Below, piece by piece: positions 25,930 through 33,553 of a stretch of DNA of 64,000 nucleotides. The position numbers and the translations under genes were made by a program. The DNA is from Luteipulveratus mongoliensis (GTDB taxonomy: Bacteria > Actinomycetota > Actinomycetes > Actinomycetales > Dermatophilaceae). The notes under the pieces were generated by a model, which had not been told where the DNA came from, ran no database searches, and was given only the letters and a program-made list of their open reading frames with translations. Location of the stretch: contig NZ_CP011112.1 of assembly GCF_001190945.1 (NCBI RefSeq), forward strand, positions 3,844,001-3,908,000, written 5' to 3'. How positions within the stretch are numbered: position 1 is the stretch's first letter; every line of letters begins with the position of its first letter.

Positions 25930-27323
25930 GTACTTTGATCACCGGGGGCAAGGTCGTCTCCGCGCAGGGGGTCGTCGAGGCCGATGTGCTGTACGACGGG
26001 GAGACCATCACTGCGGTGCTCGCACCGGGGACCGCACAGGCCATCGGCATCGCACCCGTCCGCACCATCGACGCCACCGGCAAGTACGTCCTGCCCGGAG
26101 GCATCGACGTCCACACTCACATGGACATGCCGTTCGGCGGTACGTCCTCGGTCGACGACTTCGAGACCGGCACCCGGGCGGCCGCCTGGGGTGGCACCAC
26201 GACGATCGTCGACTTCGCCGTGCAGAAGAAGGGCGGCTCGCTGCAGGAGGCGATCGACACCTGGCACGGCAAGGCCGAGGGCAGCGCGTGCATCGACTAC
26301 GGCCTGCACGCGATCCTCGCCGACGTCAACGACACCTCCCTCAAGGAGATGGACGTCCTGGTCGACCAGGGCATCACGTCGTTCAAGCTGTTCATGGCCT
26401 ATCCCGGCGTCTTCCTGTCGACCGACAGCGAGATCATGCGAGCCATGCACCGCGCGTCCGACAACGGCGCGACGATCATGATGCACGCCGAGAACGGCAC
26501 GGCCATCGACGAGATCGTCACCCGCGCGATCGCCGAGGGGCACACCGAGCCGAAGTACCACGGGCTCACCCGACCGGTCGCGCTCGAGCAGGAGGCGGTC
26601 AACCGCGCGATCGCGATGGCGACGGTCACCAAGGCACCGCTCTACATCGTCCACCTCTCGAGCACGCCGGCCCTGGAGACGGTCACAGCGGCTCGGGACG
26701 CTGGCAAGAACGTCTTCGCGGAGACCTGCCCGCAGTACCTCTTCCTGGACGAATCCGAAATGGCGAGACCGGGATTCGAGGGTGCGAAGTACGTCTGTAC
26801 GCCGGCCCTCCGTCCCAAGGAACACCAGGCGCAGCTGTGGCGCGGACTGCGTACGAACGACCTGTCAGTCGTCGCGACGGACCACTGCCCGTTCTGCTTC
26901 GCCACCGACAAGCAGCTCGGCAAGGACGACTTCCGGGCCATCCCCAACGGGCTGCCCGGTGTCGAGCACCGGATGGACCTGCTGCACCGCGGCGTGACGA
27001 TGGGCGAGATCTCTCTGGCCCGCTGGGTCGAGATCGCCTCGACGACGCCGGCCCGGATGTTCGGGATGTACCCGAAGAAGGGCGTCATCGCTCCCGGCGC
27101 CGATGCCGACATCGTGATCTACGACCCGGAGGCGCAGCAGCACGTGTCCGCGAAGACGCATCACATGAATGTCGACTACTCGGTCTACGAGGGCTGGAAC
27201 CTCACCGGCAAGGCCGAGACGGTCATCAGCCGCGGCACCGTCGTGCTCGAGAACGACCAGTTCTCAGGCGAACCCGGGCGCGGCCAGTTCGTGAAGCGCT
27301 CCCTGTCCCAGTACCTCCTGTGA
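25926..27323 (+). CDS. hydA: Dihydropyrimidinase / D-hydantoinase
   Basis: The 465-residue amidohydrolase has a full binuclear zinc set: HTH (His63, His65), carboxylated Lys154 in SFKLFMAYPG, MHAENG, YIVHLSS and Asp319 in ATDHCPF. It opens dihydrouracil, dihydrothymine or 5-substituted hydantoins to N-carbamoyl acids. ATGA overlap with the transporter indicates coupling. GAGAAGGAGG lies just before the ATG. The product feeds the amidohydrolase two genes upstream. Which ring is preferred cannot be read from sequence. Confidence 0.94.
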   Translation: MSTLITGGKVVSAQGVVEADVLYDGETITAVLAPGTAQAIGIAPVRTIDATGKYVLPGGIDVHTHMDMPFGGTSSVDDFETGTRAAAWGGTTTIVDFAVQKKGGSLQEAIDTWHGKAEGSACIDYGLHAILADVNDTSLKEMDVLVDQGITSFKLFMAYPGVFLSTDSEIMRAMHRASDNGATIMMHAENGTAIDEIVTRAIAEGHTEPKYHGLTRPVALEQEAVNRAIAMATVTKAPLYIVHLSSTPALETVTAARDAGKNVFAETCPQYLFLDESEMARPGFEGAKYVCTPALRPKEHQAQLWRGLRTNDLSVVATDHCPFCFATDKQLGKDDFRAIPNGLPGVEHRMDLLHRGVTMGEISLARWVEIASTTPARMFGMYPKKGVIAPGADADIVIYDPEAQQHVSAKTHHMNVDYSVYEGWNLTGKAETVISRGTVVLENDQFSGEPGRGQFVKRSLSQYLL

Positions 27324-27335
27324 TGGCTGCGGCAC

Positions 27336-27378
27336 CAGGTCTCGATACGGCTCGGCTAGCGCCTCGCCTACTCGACCA
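27336..27378. repeat. Imperfect palindromic intergenic repeat (REP-like)
   Basis: The stretch between the dihydropyrimidinase and the LLM gene begins GGTCTCGATACG and ends CTCGACCAG, with a GGCTAGCG centre. Elements of this CTCGATACG...CTACTCGACC type are scattered between genes in many high-GC actinobacteria. Here it lies inside a same-strand gene run. Copy number elsewhere was not checked. Confidence 0.6.
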
Positions 27379-27394
27379 GCGGATGAGGTAAGCC

Positions 27395-28423
27395 ATGGAC
27401 TTCGGAGTAGTACTGCAGACCACGCCCCCGTCGGCGCGGGTTGTCGAGCTGGCCCAGCAGGCCGATCGCTACGGGTTCGACTACGTGTGGACGTTCGACT
27501 CACACATCCTGTGGCAGGACCCCTACCCGATCTACTCGCAGATCCTGGACCGCACGCGCAACGTCGTCGTCGGCCCGATGGTCACCAACCCCGCCACCCG
27601 GGACTGGACCGTCACGGCGTCGTTGTTCGCCACGCTCAACGAGATGTACGGCAACCGCACCGTCTGCGGGATCGGCCGCGGCGACTCGGCCGTGCGGGTC
27701 ACCAACGGACGACCGTCCACGCTCGCCACGCTGCGCGAGTCGGTCGGCGTCATCCGAGGGATGGCCAACGGCGAGACGGTCGACTTCAACGGCTCATCGC
27801 TGCGCCTCCCGTGGGCCAGCAAGTCCGAGCTCGAGGTCTGGGTGGCGGCGTACGGCCCGAAGGCGCTCGCCCTCACCGGCGAGGTGGCCGACGGCTACAT
27901 CCTGCAGCTCGGCGACCCACAGATCGCGAAGTGGATGATCGCCGCAGTCCGGGACGCGGCGACCAAGGCCGGACGCGACCCGGACAGCATCACGATGTGC
28001 GTGGCTGCCCCGGCCTACGTCACCGACGGCAGCGACGACGCCCTCGCCCACGCTCGCGACCAGTGCCGCTGGTTCGGCGGGATGGTCGGCAACCATGTCG
28101 CGGATATCGTTGCCAGATATGGCGATTCGTCCGGAGTGCCGGCCGCTCTTACTGACTACATCGCCGCGCGCAAGGGCTATGACTACAACCAGCACGGTCG
28201 TGCCGGCAACACCCACGCGGACTTCGTCCCCGACGAGATCGTCGATCGGTTCTGCCTCATCGGACCTCCCGAGGAGCAGCTCCGCCGACTCGAGGAGTAC
28301 CGCGCGCTCGGCGTCGACCAGTTCGCGCTCTACCTCCAGCACGACGCCAAGGACGCCACGCTCCGGTCGTACGCCGATGCCGTCCTCCCCGTGATCAACC
28401 GGCCTGACGCCGCCAAGTCCTGA
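27395..28423 (+). CDS. LLM-class (luciferase-like) flavin/F420-dependent oxidoreductase
   Basis: The 342-residue product is a TIM-barrel member of the bacterial luciferase-like family. It starts MDFGVVLQ with the family's strand-1 pattern, and has GYGFDYVWTFDSHIL-type and GIGRGDSAVRV regions and a C-terminal region around PPEEQLRRLEEY. Mer-like members use coenzyme F420; others use FMN. Related genes occur beside dihydropyrimidinase/hydantoinase genes in actinobacteria, which fits this place. It is the only unassigned reductase within the ring-opening run. The reaction is unknown. Confidence 0.85.
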   Translation: MDFGVVLQTTPPSARVVELAQQADRYGFDYVWTFDSHILWQDPYPIYSQILDRTRNVVVGPMVTNPATRDWTVTASLFATLNEMYGNRTVCGIGRGDSAVRVTNGRPSTLATLRESVGVIRGMANGETVDFNGSSLRLPWASKSELEVWVAAYGPKALALTGEVADGYILQLGDPQIAKWMIAAVRDAATKAGRDPDSITMCVAAPAYVTDGSDDALAHARDQCRWFGGMVGNHVADIVARYGDSSGVPAALTDYIAARKGYDYNQHGRAGNTHADFVPDEIVDRFCLIGPPEEQLRRLEEYRALGVDQFALYLQHDAKDATLRSYADAVLPVINRPDAAKS

Positions 28424-28466
28424 CCCGAGTCGTACGCTCGAATGCCGGCCATCAAAGGAGATCGCT

Positions 28467-29957
28467 ATGCCAACTCCCATCTCGCACTGGATCTCGGGCA
28501 AGTCCGTCGCCGGTACCTCCGGCAACACGGCACCGGTCTACAACCCCGCGACCGGTGAGCAGACCGGCGCAGTCGACCTCGCCTCGGTCGAGGAGGTCAA
28601 CACCGCCGTCGCCGCAGCCAAGGGTGCGCTCCACGCCTGGTCACGGACGTCGCTCTCGAAGCGGTCCGCGGTGCTGTTCGCCTTCCGCGAGCTGGTGCAC
28701 CAGCACGTCGACGACCTCGCCGCGATCCTGACGGCCGAGCACGGCAAGGTGCTCGCGGACGCCAAGGGTGAGGTCTCGCGTGGCCTCGAGAACGTCGAGT
28801 TCGCCACCGGCATCCCTCAGCTGATGAAGGGCGACTACTCCGAGCACGCCGGCACCGGCGTCGACGTCTACTCGATCCGCCAGCCCGTCGGCGTCGTCGC
28901 CGGCATCACCCCGTTCAACTTCCCCGCGATGGTGCCGCTCTGGATGTGCGCCAACGCGATCGCCTGCGGCAACACCTTCGTGCTGAAGCCGAGCGAGAAG
29001 GATCCGTCCGCCTCGCTGCTCATCGCCGACCTGTGGAAGCGCGCCGGGCTGCCCGACGGGGTCTTCAATGTGGTGCACGGCGACAAGCTCTCGGTCGACA
29101 CACTGCTCGACCACCCGGACGTCGCGGCCCTGAGCTTTGTCGGCTCCACCCCGATCGCGAAGTACATCTACGAGCGCGGCACGGCCAACGGCAAGCGCGT
29201 CCAGGCTCTCGGCGGCGCCAAGAACCACATGGTCGTCCTCCCCGATGCCGATATCGACCTGGCCGCCGACTCCGCCGTGTCCGCCGCGTACGGCGCCGCG
29301 GGCGAGCGCTGCATGGCCATCTCCGTGTGCGTGACCGTCGGCGACGTTGCTGACGATCTGGTGCCGGCCATCTCAAAACGGTTGCCATCATTGAGGATTG
29401 GCGATGGCTCCAAGGATGGCAACGAGATGGGTCCGCTCATCACCGCCGAGCACCGCGACAAGGTGGCGTCCTACATCGACGCCGGCGAGAAGGCCGGAGC
29501 GACGGTCACCGTCGACGGTCGTACGGCGGAGGTCCCCGAGGAAGGCTTCTTCCTGGGCACCACGCTCCTGGACAACGTCACCCCGGAGATGACGGTCTAC
29601 ACCGACGAGATCTTCGGCCCCGTGCTGTCCGTCGTCCGCTGCGAGACCTTCGACGAAGCGCTCCAGCTCGTCAACGACAACCCGTACGCCAACGGGACCG
29701 CGATCTTCACCCGCGACGGTGGGGCGGCGCGCGAGTTCCAGTCCGAGGTGCAGGTCGGCATGGTCGGTATCAACGTGCCCATCCCGGTGCCGGTGGCCTA
29801 CTACTCCTTCGGCGGCTGGAAGGACTCGCTCTTCGGCGACACCCACATGTACGGCCCCGAGGGCATCGCCTTCTACACCAGAGGCAAGGTGGTCACCTCA
29901 CGCTGGCCCGACCCGGCGACGTCCTCGGTCGACCTCGGCTTCCCCACCAACCGATGA
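28467..29957 (+). CDS. mmsA: CoA-acylating methylmalonate/malonate-semialdehyde dehydrogenase
   Basis: The 496-residue aldehyde dehydrogenase has GITPFNFPAMVPLWM and GAAGERCMAI with nucleophile Cys282, the MmsA/IolA signatures. It oxidises methylmalonate or malonate semialdehyde with NAD and CoA to propionyl- or acetyl-CoA plus CO2. AAGGAG lies 7 bases before the ATG. In this cluster it would finish beta-alanine or 3-aminoisobutyrate breakdown after the aminotransferase. Confidence 0.95.
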   Translation: MPTPISHWISGKSVAGTSGNTAPVYNPATGEQTGAVDLASVEEVNTAVAAAKGALHAWSRTSLSKRSAVLFAFRELVHQHVDDLAAILTAEHGKVLADAKGEVSRGLENVEFATGIPQLMKGDYSEHAGTGVDVYSIRQPVGVVAGITPFNFPAMVPLWMCANAIACGNTFVLKPSEKDPSASLLIADLWKRAGLPDGVFNVVHGDKLSVDTLLDHPDVAALSFVGSTPIAKYIYERGTANGKRVQALGGAKNHMVVLPDADIDLAADSAVSAAYGAAGERCMAISVCVTVGDVADDLVPAISKRLPSLRIGDGSKDGNEMGPLITAEHRDKVASYIDAGEKAGATVTVDGRTAEVPEEGFFLGTTLLDNVTPEMTVYTDEIFGPVLSVVRCETFDEALQLVNDNPYANGTAIFTRDGGAAREFQSEVQVGMVGINVPIPVPVAYYSFGGWKDSLFGDTHMYGPEGIAFYTRGKVVTSRWPDPATSSVDLGFPTNR

Positions 29958-29972
29958 GCGCCGGGGCACCGT

Positions 29973-29998
29973 CCACCTGGGCCTTGTGAATCAGGTGG
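29973..29998. terminator. Weak hairpin between convergent genes
   Basis: A 7-bp stem (CCACCTG 29973-29979 with CAGGTGG 29992-29998) overlaps the last bases of the minus-strand lipoprotein gene and follows mmsA by 15 bases. It may end the mmsA transcript. The loop of 12 bases makes it weak. Confidence 0.35.
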
Positions 29999-30785
29999 TA
30001 CCCGCAGTGCTGATGCCGAGTGCATCGCCGGCCTTGGCCACAGCGTCCTGCGTCGCGCCGTCGATGTCCTCCGGGAACGCCCCGAGGAAGTCGATGCTCA
30101 CGACCACATCGCCGACGCCGGTCCGGACGGTCGTTACTTCCACACCTTCAAGGGATCCCGACGAGGCGGTCAGGCGGACGGCCACTGCTCCTCGCCCCGC
30201 GTCAGGCGGGCTCACCGCGCGTACCTGCATCACTGAGCTGCCCTCGCCCGGAGTGGAGACCTTCACCGAAGGGCAGCTCGCGACCGCCGACTTCAGCCGA
30301 TGGAGCAACGCAGCAACCTTGTTCGCGCTCCCCAGGGCGTCGATCTCCTCGTTGATGTACGGGCCGTCCTGCCCAGCGGAGAAGGCGGCGGCCGAGGAGC
30401 CGGTCGCGCCAGGTGCGGCAGCGCTGTTGCTCAGTCTGACGAAGTCGGCACAGCCCGGGCGGGATGACGAGTACACGCCTTCGTCATCGGATCCGGCGTC
30501 GGGCTCGACGGCGAACCCCGGTGGCATGTCTTCCAGGGCCAGCAACGCAGACTTCAGGTCTTCGGGACTCCGGGTCGCTCCCGCGTCGGACGCGGAGCTC
30601 GACCCCGAGGACGGGGAGGACGGCGCGCTCGAGGCGCTGGTCATCGAGCCCGTGGAGGAGGTCGCAGATGAACTGGTCGACGGTGACGTCGACGATGTGG
30701 CCGCCGTTGAGCCAGGTTGGTCGGAGCAGCCTGCAAGAACGACGGCGGTCGCGCAACCAGCAACCAGAAGGACGGTCCGCTTCAC
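29991..30785 (-). CDS. Lipoprotein, Ser/Thr-rich, PknH-like sensor-type domain possible
   Basis: The 264-residue product has a signal peptide with lipobox VLAGC (Cys20), a Ser/Thr/Ala linker to about residue 70, and a C-terminal domain with two cysteines (RPGCADF, VASCPS) resembling extracellular sensor domains of the PknH/LppA type. That assignment is tentative. It is oriented against the catabolic genes on both sides, so it is an insertion into the cluster rather than part of it. Start GTG chosen to give a normal signal peptide; the longer frame reads back into the aminotransferase gene. Confidence 0.7.
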   Translation of the reverse strand: MKRTVLLVAGCATAVVLAGCSDQPGSTAATSSTSPSTSSSATSSTGSMTSASSAPSSPSSGSSSASDAGATRSPEDLKSALLALEDMPPGFAVEPDAGSDDEGVYSSSRPGCADFVRLSNSAAAPGATGSSAAAFSAGQDGPYINEEIDALGSANKVAALLHRLKSAVASCPSVKVSTPGEGSSVMQVRAVSPPDAGRGAVAVRLTASSGSLEGVEVTTVRTGVGDVVVSIDFLGAFPEDIDGATQDAVAKAGDALGISTAGTT

Positions 30786-30846
30786 ATCCGGAACGTACCC
30801 GAGTTTGCATCGATCCGGCACTGGCACAGGGCCGTAGGAGGACATC

Positions 30847-32193
30847 ATGAGCGAATCACTCTCAGGCGAGCAGGTTGTCGACCTCGACGATGCGCACGTC
30901 TTCCACTCCTGGTCAGCCCAGGCGAACCGCAACCCGATCGCGATCGAGAAGGCGGCGGGCTCGTACTTCTGGGACTACGACGGCAAGCGCTACCTCGACT
31001 TCAGCTCGCAGCTGGTCAACCTCAACCTGGGTCATCAGCACCCCACGATGGTCGAGGCGATCAAGCGGCAGGCCGAGATCCTGTGCACCGTCGCGCCACC
31101 GATCGCCAACGCAGCCCGCAGCGAGCTCGCCCGTCGCATCTCGGAGGTCGCACCAGCTGCGCTCAACAAGGTGTTCTTCACCAACGGCGGCGCCGAGGCC
31201 AACGAGAACGCCGTCCGGCTCGCGCGGCTGCACACCGGACGCCAGAAGGTCATGGCCGCCTACCGCAGCTATCACGGCGCGACGGCCGGGGCGATCGCGC
31301 TCACCGGCGACCCGCGCCGCTGGCCCAACGAGCCGGGTGTCGGTTCGACGGTCCGCTACTGGGGCCCCTACCCCTACCGCAGCGCCTTCCACTCCGACTC
31401 GCCCGAGCAGGAGACCGAGCGAGCGCTGCAGCACCTGCGCGACCTGATCGCCTTTGAGGGACCACAGACCATCGCCGCGATCGTGCTCGAGACGGTCGTC
31501 GGCACCAACGGCATCCTTGTGCCGACGGACGGCTACCTGGCCGGCGTTCGTGAGCTGTGCAACGAGCACGGCATCGTGATGATCGCCGATGAGGTGATGA
31601 GTGGGTTCGGGCGCTGCGGCGAGTGGTTCGCGGTGGACCACTGGGGTGTCGAGCCCGACCTGATCACCTTCGCCAAGGGCATCAACTCCGGCTACGTCCC
31701 GCTCGGTGGCGTGGTCATCTCCGACGAGATCGCGGCGACGTTCGCGACCCGACCGTTCCCTGGCGGGCTGACCTACTCAGGGCACCCGCTCGCCTGCGCG
31801 ACCGGTATCGCCTCGATGGACATCTTCGTCGAGGAGAACGTGCTGGACGGCGTCCGGTCGCTGGCCACCGACGTCTTCGCGCCTGGGCTGGCCGAGCTGG
31901 CGGACAAGCACCCGTCGGTCGGCGAGGTGCGCGGGCTCGGCGCGTTCTGGGCGCTCGAGCTGGTCAAGGACAAGCAGACCCGCGAGCCGCTGGTGCCGTA
32001 CAACGCGTCCGGGGCGGACGCGGCACCGATGGGTGCGTTCGCGAAGGCGTGCAAGGACGGCGGGCTGTTCCCGTTCGTGCACTTCAACCGCACCCACGTC
32101 GTGCCGCCCTGCACCATCACGCCGGCGGAGGCCAAGGAAGGGCTCGCCATCCTCGACGAGGCCTTGAGCACCGCCGACACGTTCTGCTCGTGA
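30847..32193 (+). CDS. Class III omega-aminotransferase (beta-alanine/3-aminoisobutyrate:pyruvate type)
   Basis: The 448-residue PLP enzyme has the fold-type I pattern: TNGGAEANENAVRLAR, IADEVMSGFGRCGEWF and the PLP lysine Lys277 in FAKGINSGYVPLGG. Beta-alanine:pyruvate and taurine:pyruvate aminotransferases have this signature. With MmsA next to it, beta-alanine to malonate semialdehyde (or 3-aminoisobutyrate to methylmalonate semialdehyde) is the likely reaction. AGGAGG lies 6 bases before the ATG. It has its own upstream region, because a minus-strand lipoprotein gene separates it from mmsA. Confidence 0.93.
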   Translation: MSESLSGEQVVDLDDAHVFHSWSAQANRNPIAIEKAAGSYFWDYDGKRYLDFSSQLVNLNLGHQHPTMVEAIKRQAEILCTVAPPIANAARSELARRISEVAPAALNKVFFTNGGAEANENAVRLARLHTGRQKVMAAYRSYHGATAGAIALTGDPRRWPNEPGVGSTVRYWGPYPYRSAFHSDSPEQETERALQHLRDLIAFEGPQTIAAIVLETVVGTNGILVPTDGYLAGVRELCNEHGIVMIADEVMSGFGRCGEWFAVDHWGVEPDLITFAKGINSGYVPLGGVVISDEIAATFATRPFPGGLTYSGHPLACATGIASMDIFVEENVLDGVRSLATDVFAPGLAELADKHPSVGEVRGLGAFWALELVKDKQTREPLVPYNASGADAAPMGAFAKACKDGGLFPFVHFNRTHVVPPCTITPAEAKEGLAILDEALSTADTFCS

Positions 32194-32212
32194 GTTCAGG
32201 CTGCAGCTGAAC
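32194..32212. terminator. Small hairpin between convergent genes
   Basis: GTTCAG (32194-32199) pairs with CTGAAC (32207-32212), with a 7-base loop, directly after the aminotransferase stop and 1 base from the stop of the minus-strand gene. It could serve both transcripts, though the stem is short. Confidence 0.35.
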
Positions 32213-32213
32213 C

Positions 32214-32903
32214 TCAGCCGCGGTGTGCCTGACCCACCATCTGGTGAATCTGGCGCAGGTGCTCGACACCGTTGCCCTTGGCGAGCGAGTCCGGGCTGAC
32301 CGTGCCACCAAGGGCGAGCATCGGGTTGAAGTAGTAGATCTCGCCCTCAGCCAGCGGACCGAGCTTTTGGCGAGCCCCACCGCGCGGACCCTCGAGGTCG
32401 GCCACGTGCGACGTGCCACCGGCGAGGTGGCCGTTGAAGAACTCGTTGACGTCACGGGTGACGACAGTGTTGCTCTGGAAGTGCGGGTCGAGGCACTGGA
32501 TCCGGTCCTGCCCGTCCGCCTTGTCGTAGTGGTAGATGTGCCCGAAGCTGGTGACGGCGACTGGTACCGACCGCACACCTGACCCGAGCCAGGTCTGCAG
32601 CACACCGATCCACTGACCGGGGTCGACGATCGCGACCCGCTGCTCGCCGTAGAAGCCGATGCCGCGGTCACGCCAGAGGCCGATCAGCGCCCCGGGGACA
32701 CGACCCTCGGCGTAGGACAAGAACTCCTGGCTCGGTCGTGCCACATCGGCGTCGGGCGGAAGCGCCGTCACAAAGCCCTGGAGTGCGGTCGGCGCGGGCG
32801 CCTGCTGGCCCCACTGCTGGCCGTACGACGACGGAGCGCCCTCGGGCTGCCCGCCTCCGGGATGCGCTGCCTGCGGCGCGTAACCGCCGTACTGCTCGCT
32901 CAT
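32214..32903 (-). CDS. GAD-like / DUF1851 (Tdi1-type) protein
   Basis: The 229-residue product has a Gly/Gln/Pro-rich N-terminus (1-45), a GAD-like domain with PGALIGLWRDRGIGFYGEQ, and a C-terminal part with FGHIYHYD and a GEIYYFNPMLALGG block, as in T6SS immunity protein Tdi1. Family members neutralise or sense toxins, but no partner toxin is adjacent. The ATG at 32903 has AGGAGG 4 bases upstream; an in-frame ATG nine codons earlier lacks one. Whether it is a true immunity protein is open. Confidence 0.75.
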   Translation of the reverse strand: MSEQYGGYAPQAAHPGGGQPEGAPSSYGQQWGQQAPAPTALQGFVTALPPDADVARPSQEFLSYAEGRVPGALIGLWRDRGIGFYGEQRVAIVDPGQWIGVLQTWLGSGVRSVPVAVTSFGHIYHYDKADGQDRIQCLDPHFQSNTVVTRDVNEFFNGHLAGGTSHVADLEGPRGGARQKLGPLAEGEIYYFNPMLALGGTVSPDSLAKGNGVEHLRQIHQMVGQAHRG

Positions 32904-33034
32904 CGTTCCTCCTAGAGGGAGCTCGGCCATACCTGTCTTGCCCCGACGTTACTCGACGCGCCCGGGTACGCCATCTCCACGGCCGGTGTGGCGACGCCGC
33001 GCCTATACCCCACAACCCGGCCTACCGTGTGCAG

Positions 33035-33529
33035 ATGCCCCAGATTCAGGCTCAGGTCATCGTCGCGGTACCGCCGGCCACCGCCTTCGCGGTGTCGCAG
33101 ACCACTGGTGCCGTACGCCTCCGCTGGGACCCGTTCATCCATCACCAGGAGCTGCTCGACGATGCGGTCAAGCCGGGCAAGGGCGTCCGTACCCTCACCC
33201 GCTCGCGGCACGGCCTGCGCATGGTCAGCCAGTACGTGTCGTACCGACCGCCGAGGTCCGTCGGCATGACGATGGTCGAGGGACCGTGGTTCTTCCGCAC
33301 CTTCGGCGGTGGGTGGCGGTTCGAGGAGCTCGAGGACGGCAGCACCCGAGCGACCTGGAAGTACACGTTCACCTGCCGACCGGACCTCCTGCGGCCGGTG
33401 GCGGAGGCCATCGGCCGTCGGGTCCTGCAGCGCGACATCGACCGTCGCATCGCCGCGTTCGCCGTGGCCTGCACCAGGCCCGATGTCGTCCAGGCTGCGA
33501 CCGGCGGGAGCGCGCCGAAACCCGGGTGA
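33035..33529 (+). CDS. SRPBCC (START-like/polyketide cyclase) protein
   Basis: The 164-residue product has a helix-grip fold pattern: N-terminal beta strand (AQVIVAVPPATAFAV), the RWDPFIHHQELLD loop, a long antiparallel sheet with GGGWRFEELEDGSTRATWKY-like spacing, and a C-terminal helix ending RRVLQRDIDRRI. Such proteins bind hydrophobic ligands; the ligand is unknown. It ends 24 bases before valS on the same strand and is divergent from the Tdi1-type gene. Confidence 0.82.
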   Translation: MPQIQAQVIVAVPPATAFAVSQTTGAVRLRWDPFIHHQELLDDAVKPGKGVRTLTRSRHGLRMVSQYVSYRPPRSVGMTMVEGPWFFRTFGGGWRFEELEDGSTRATWKYTFTCRPDLLRPVAEAIGRRVLQRDIDRRIAAFAVACTRPDVVQAATGGSAPKPG

Positions 33530-33553
33530 GGACAGCCCTGACGATCTGGGACG

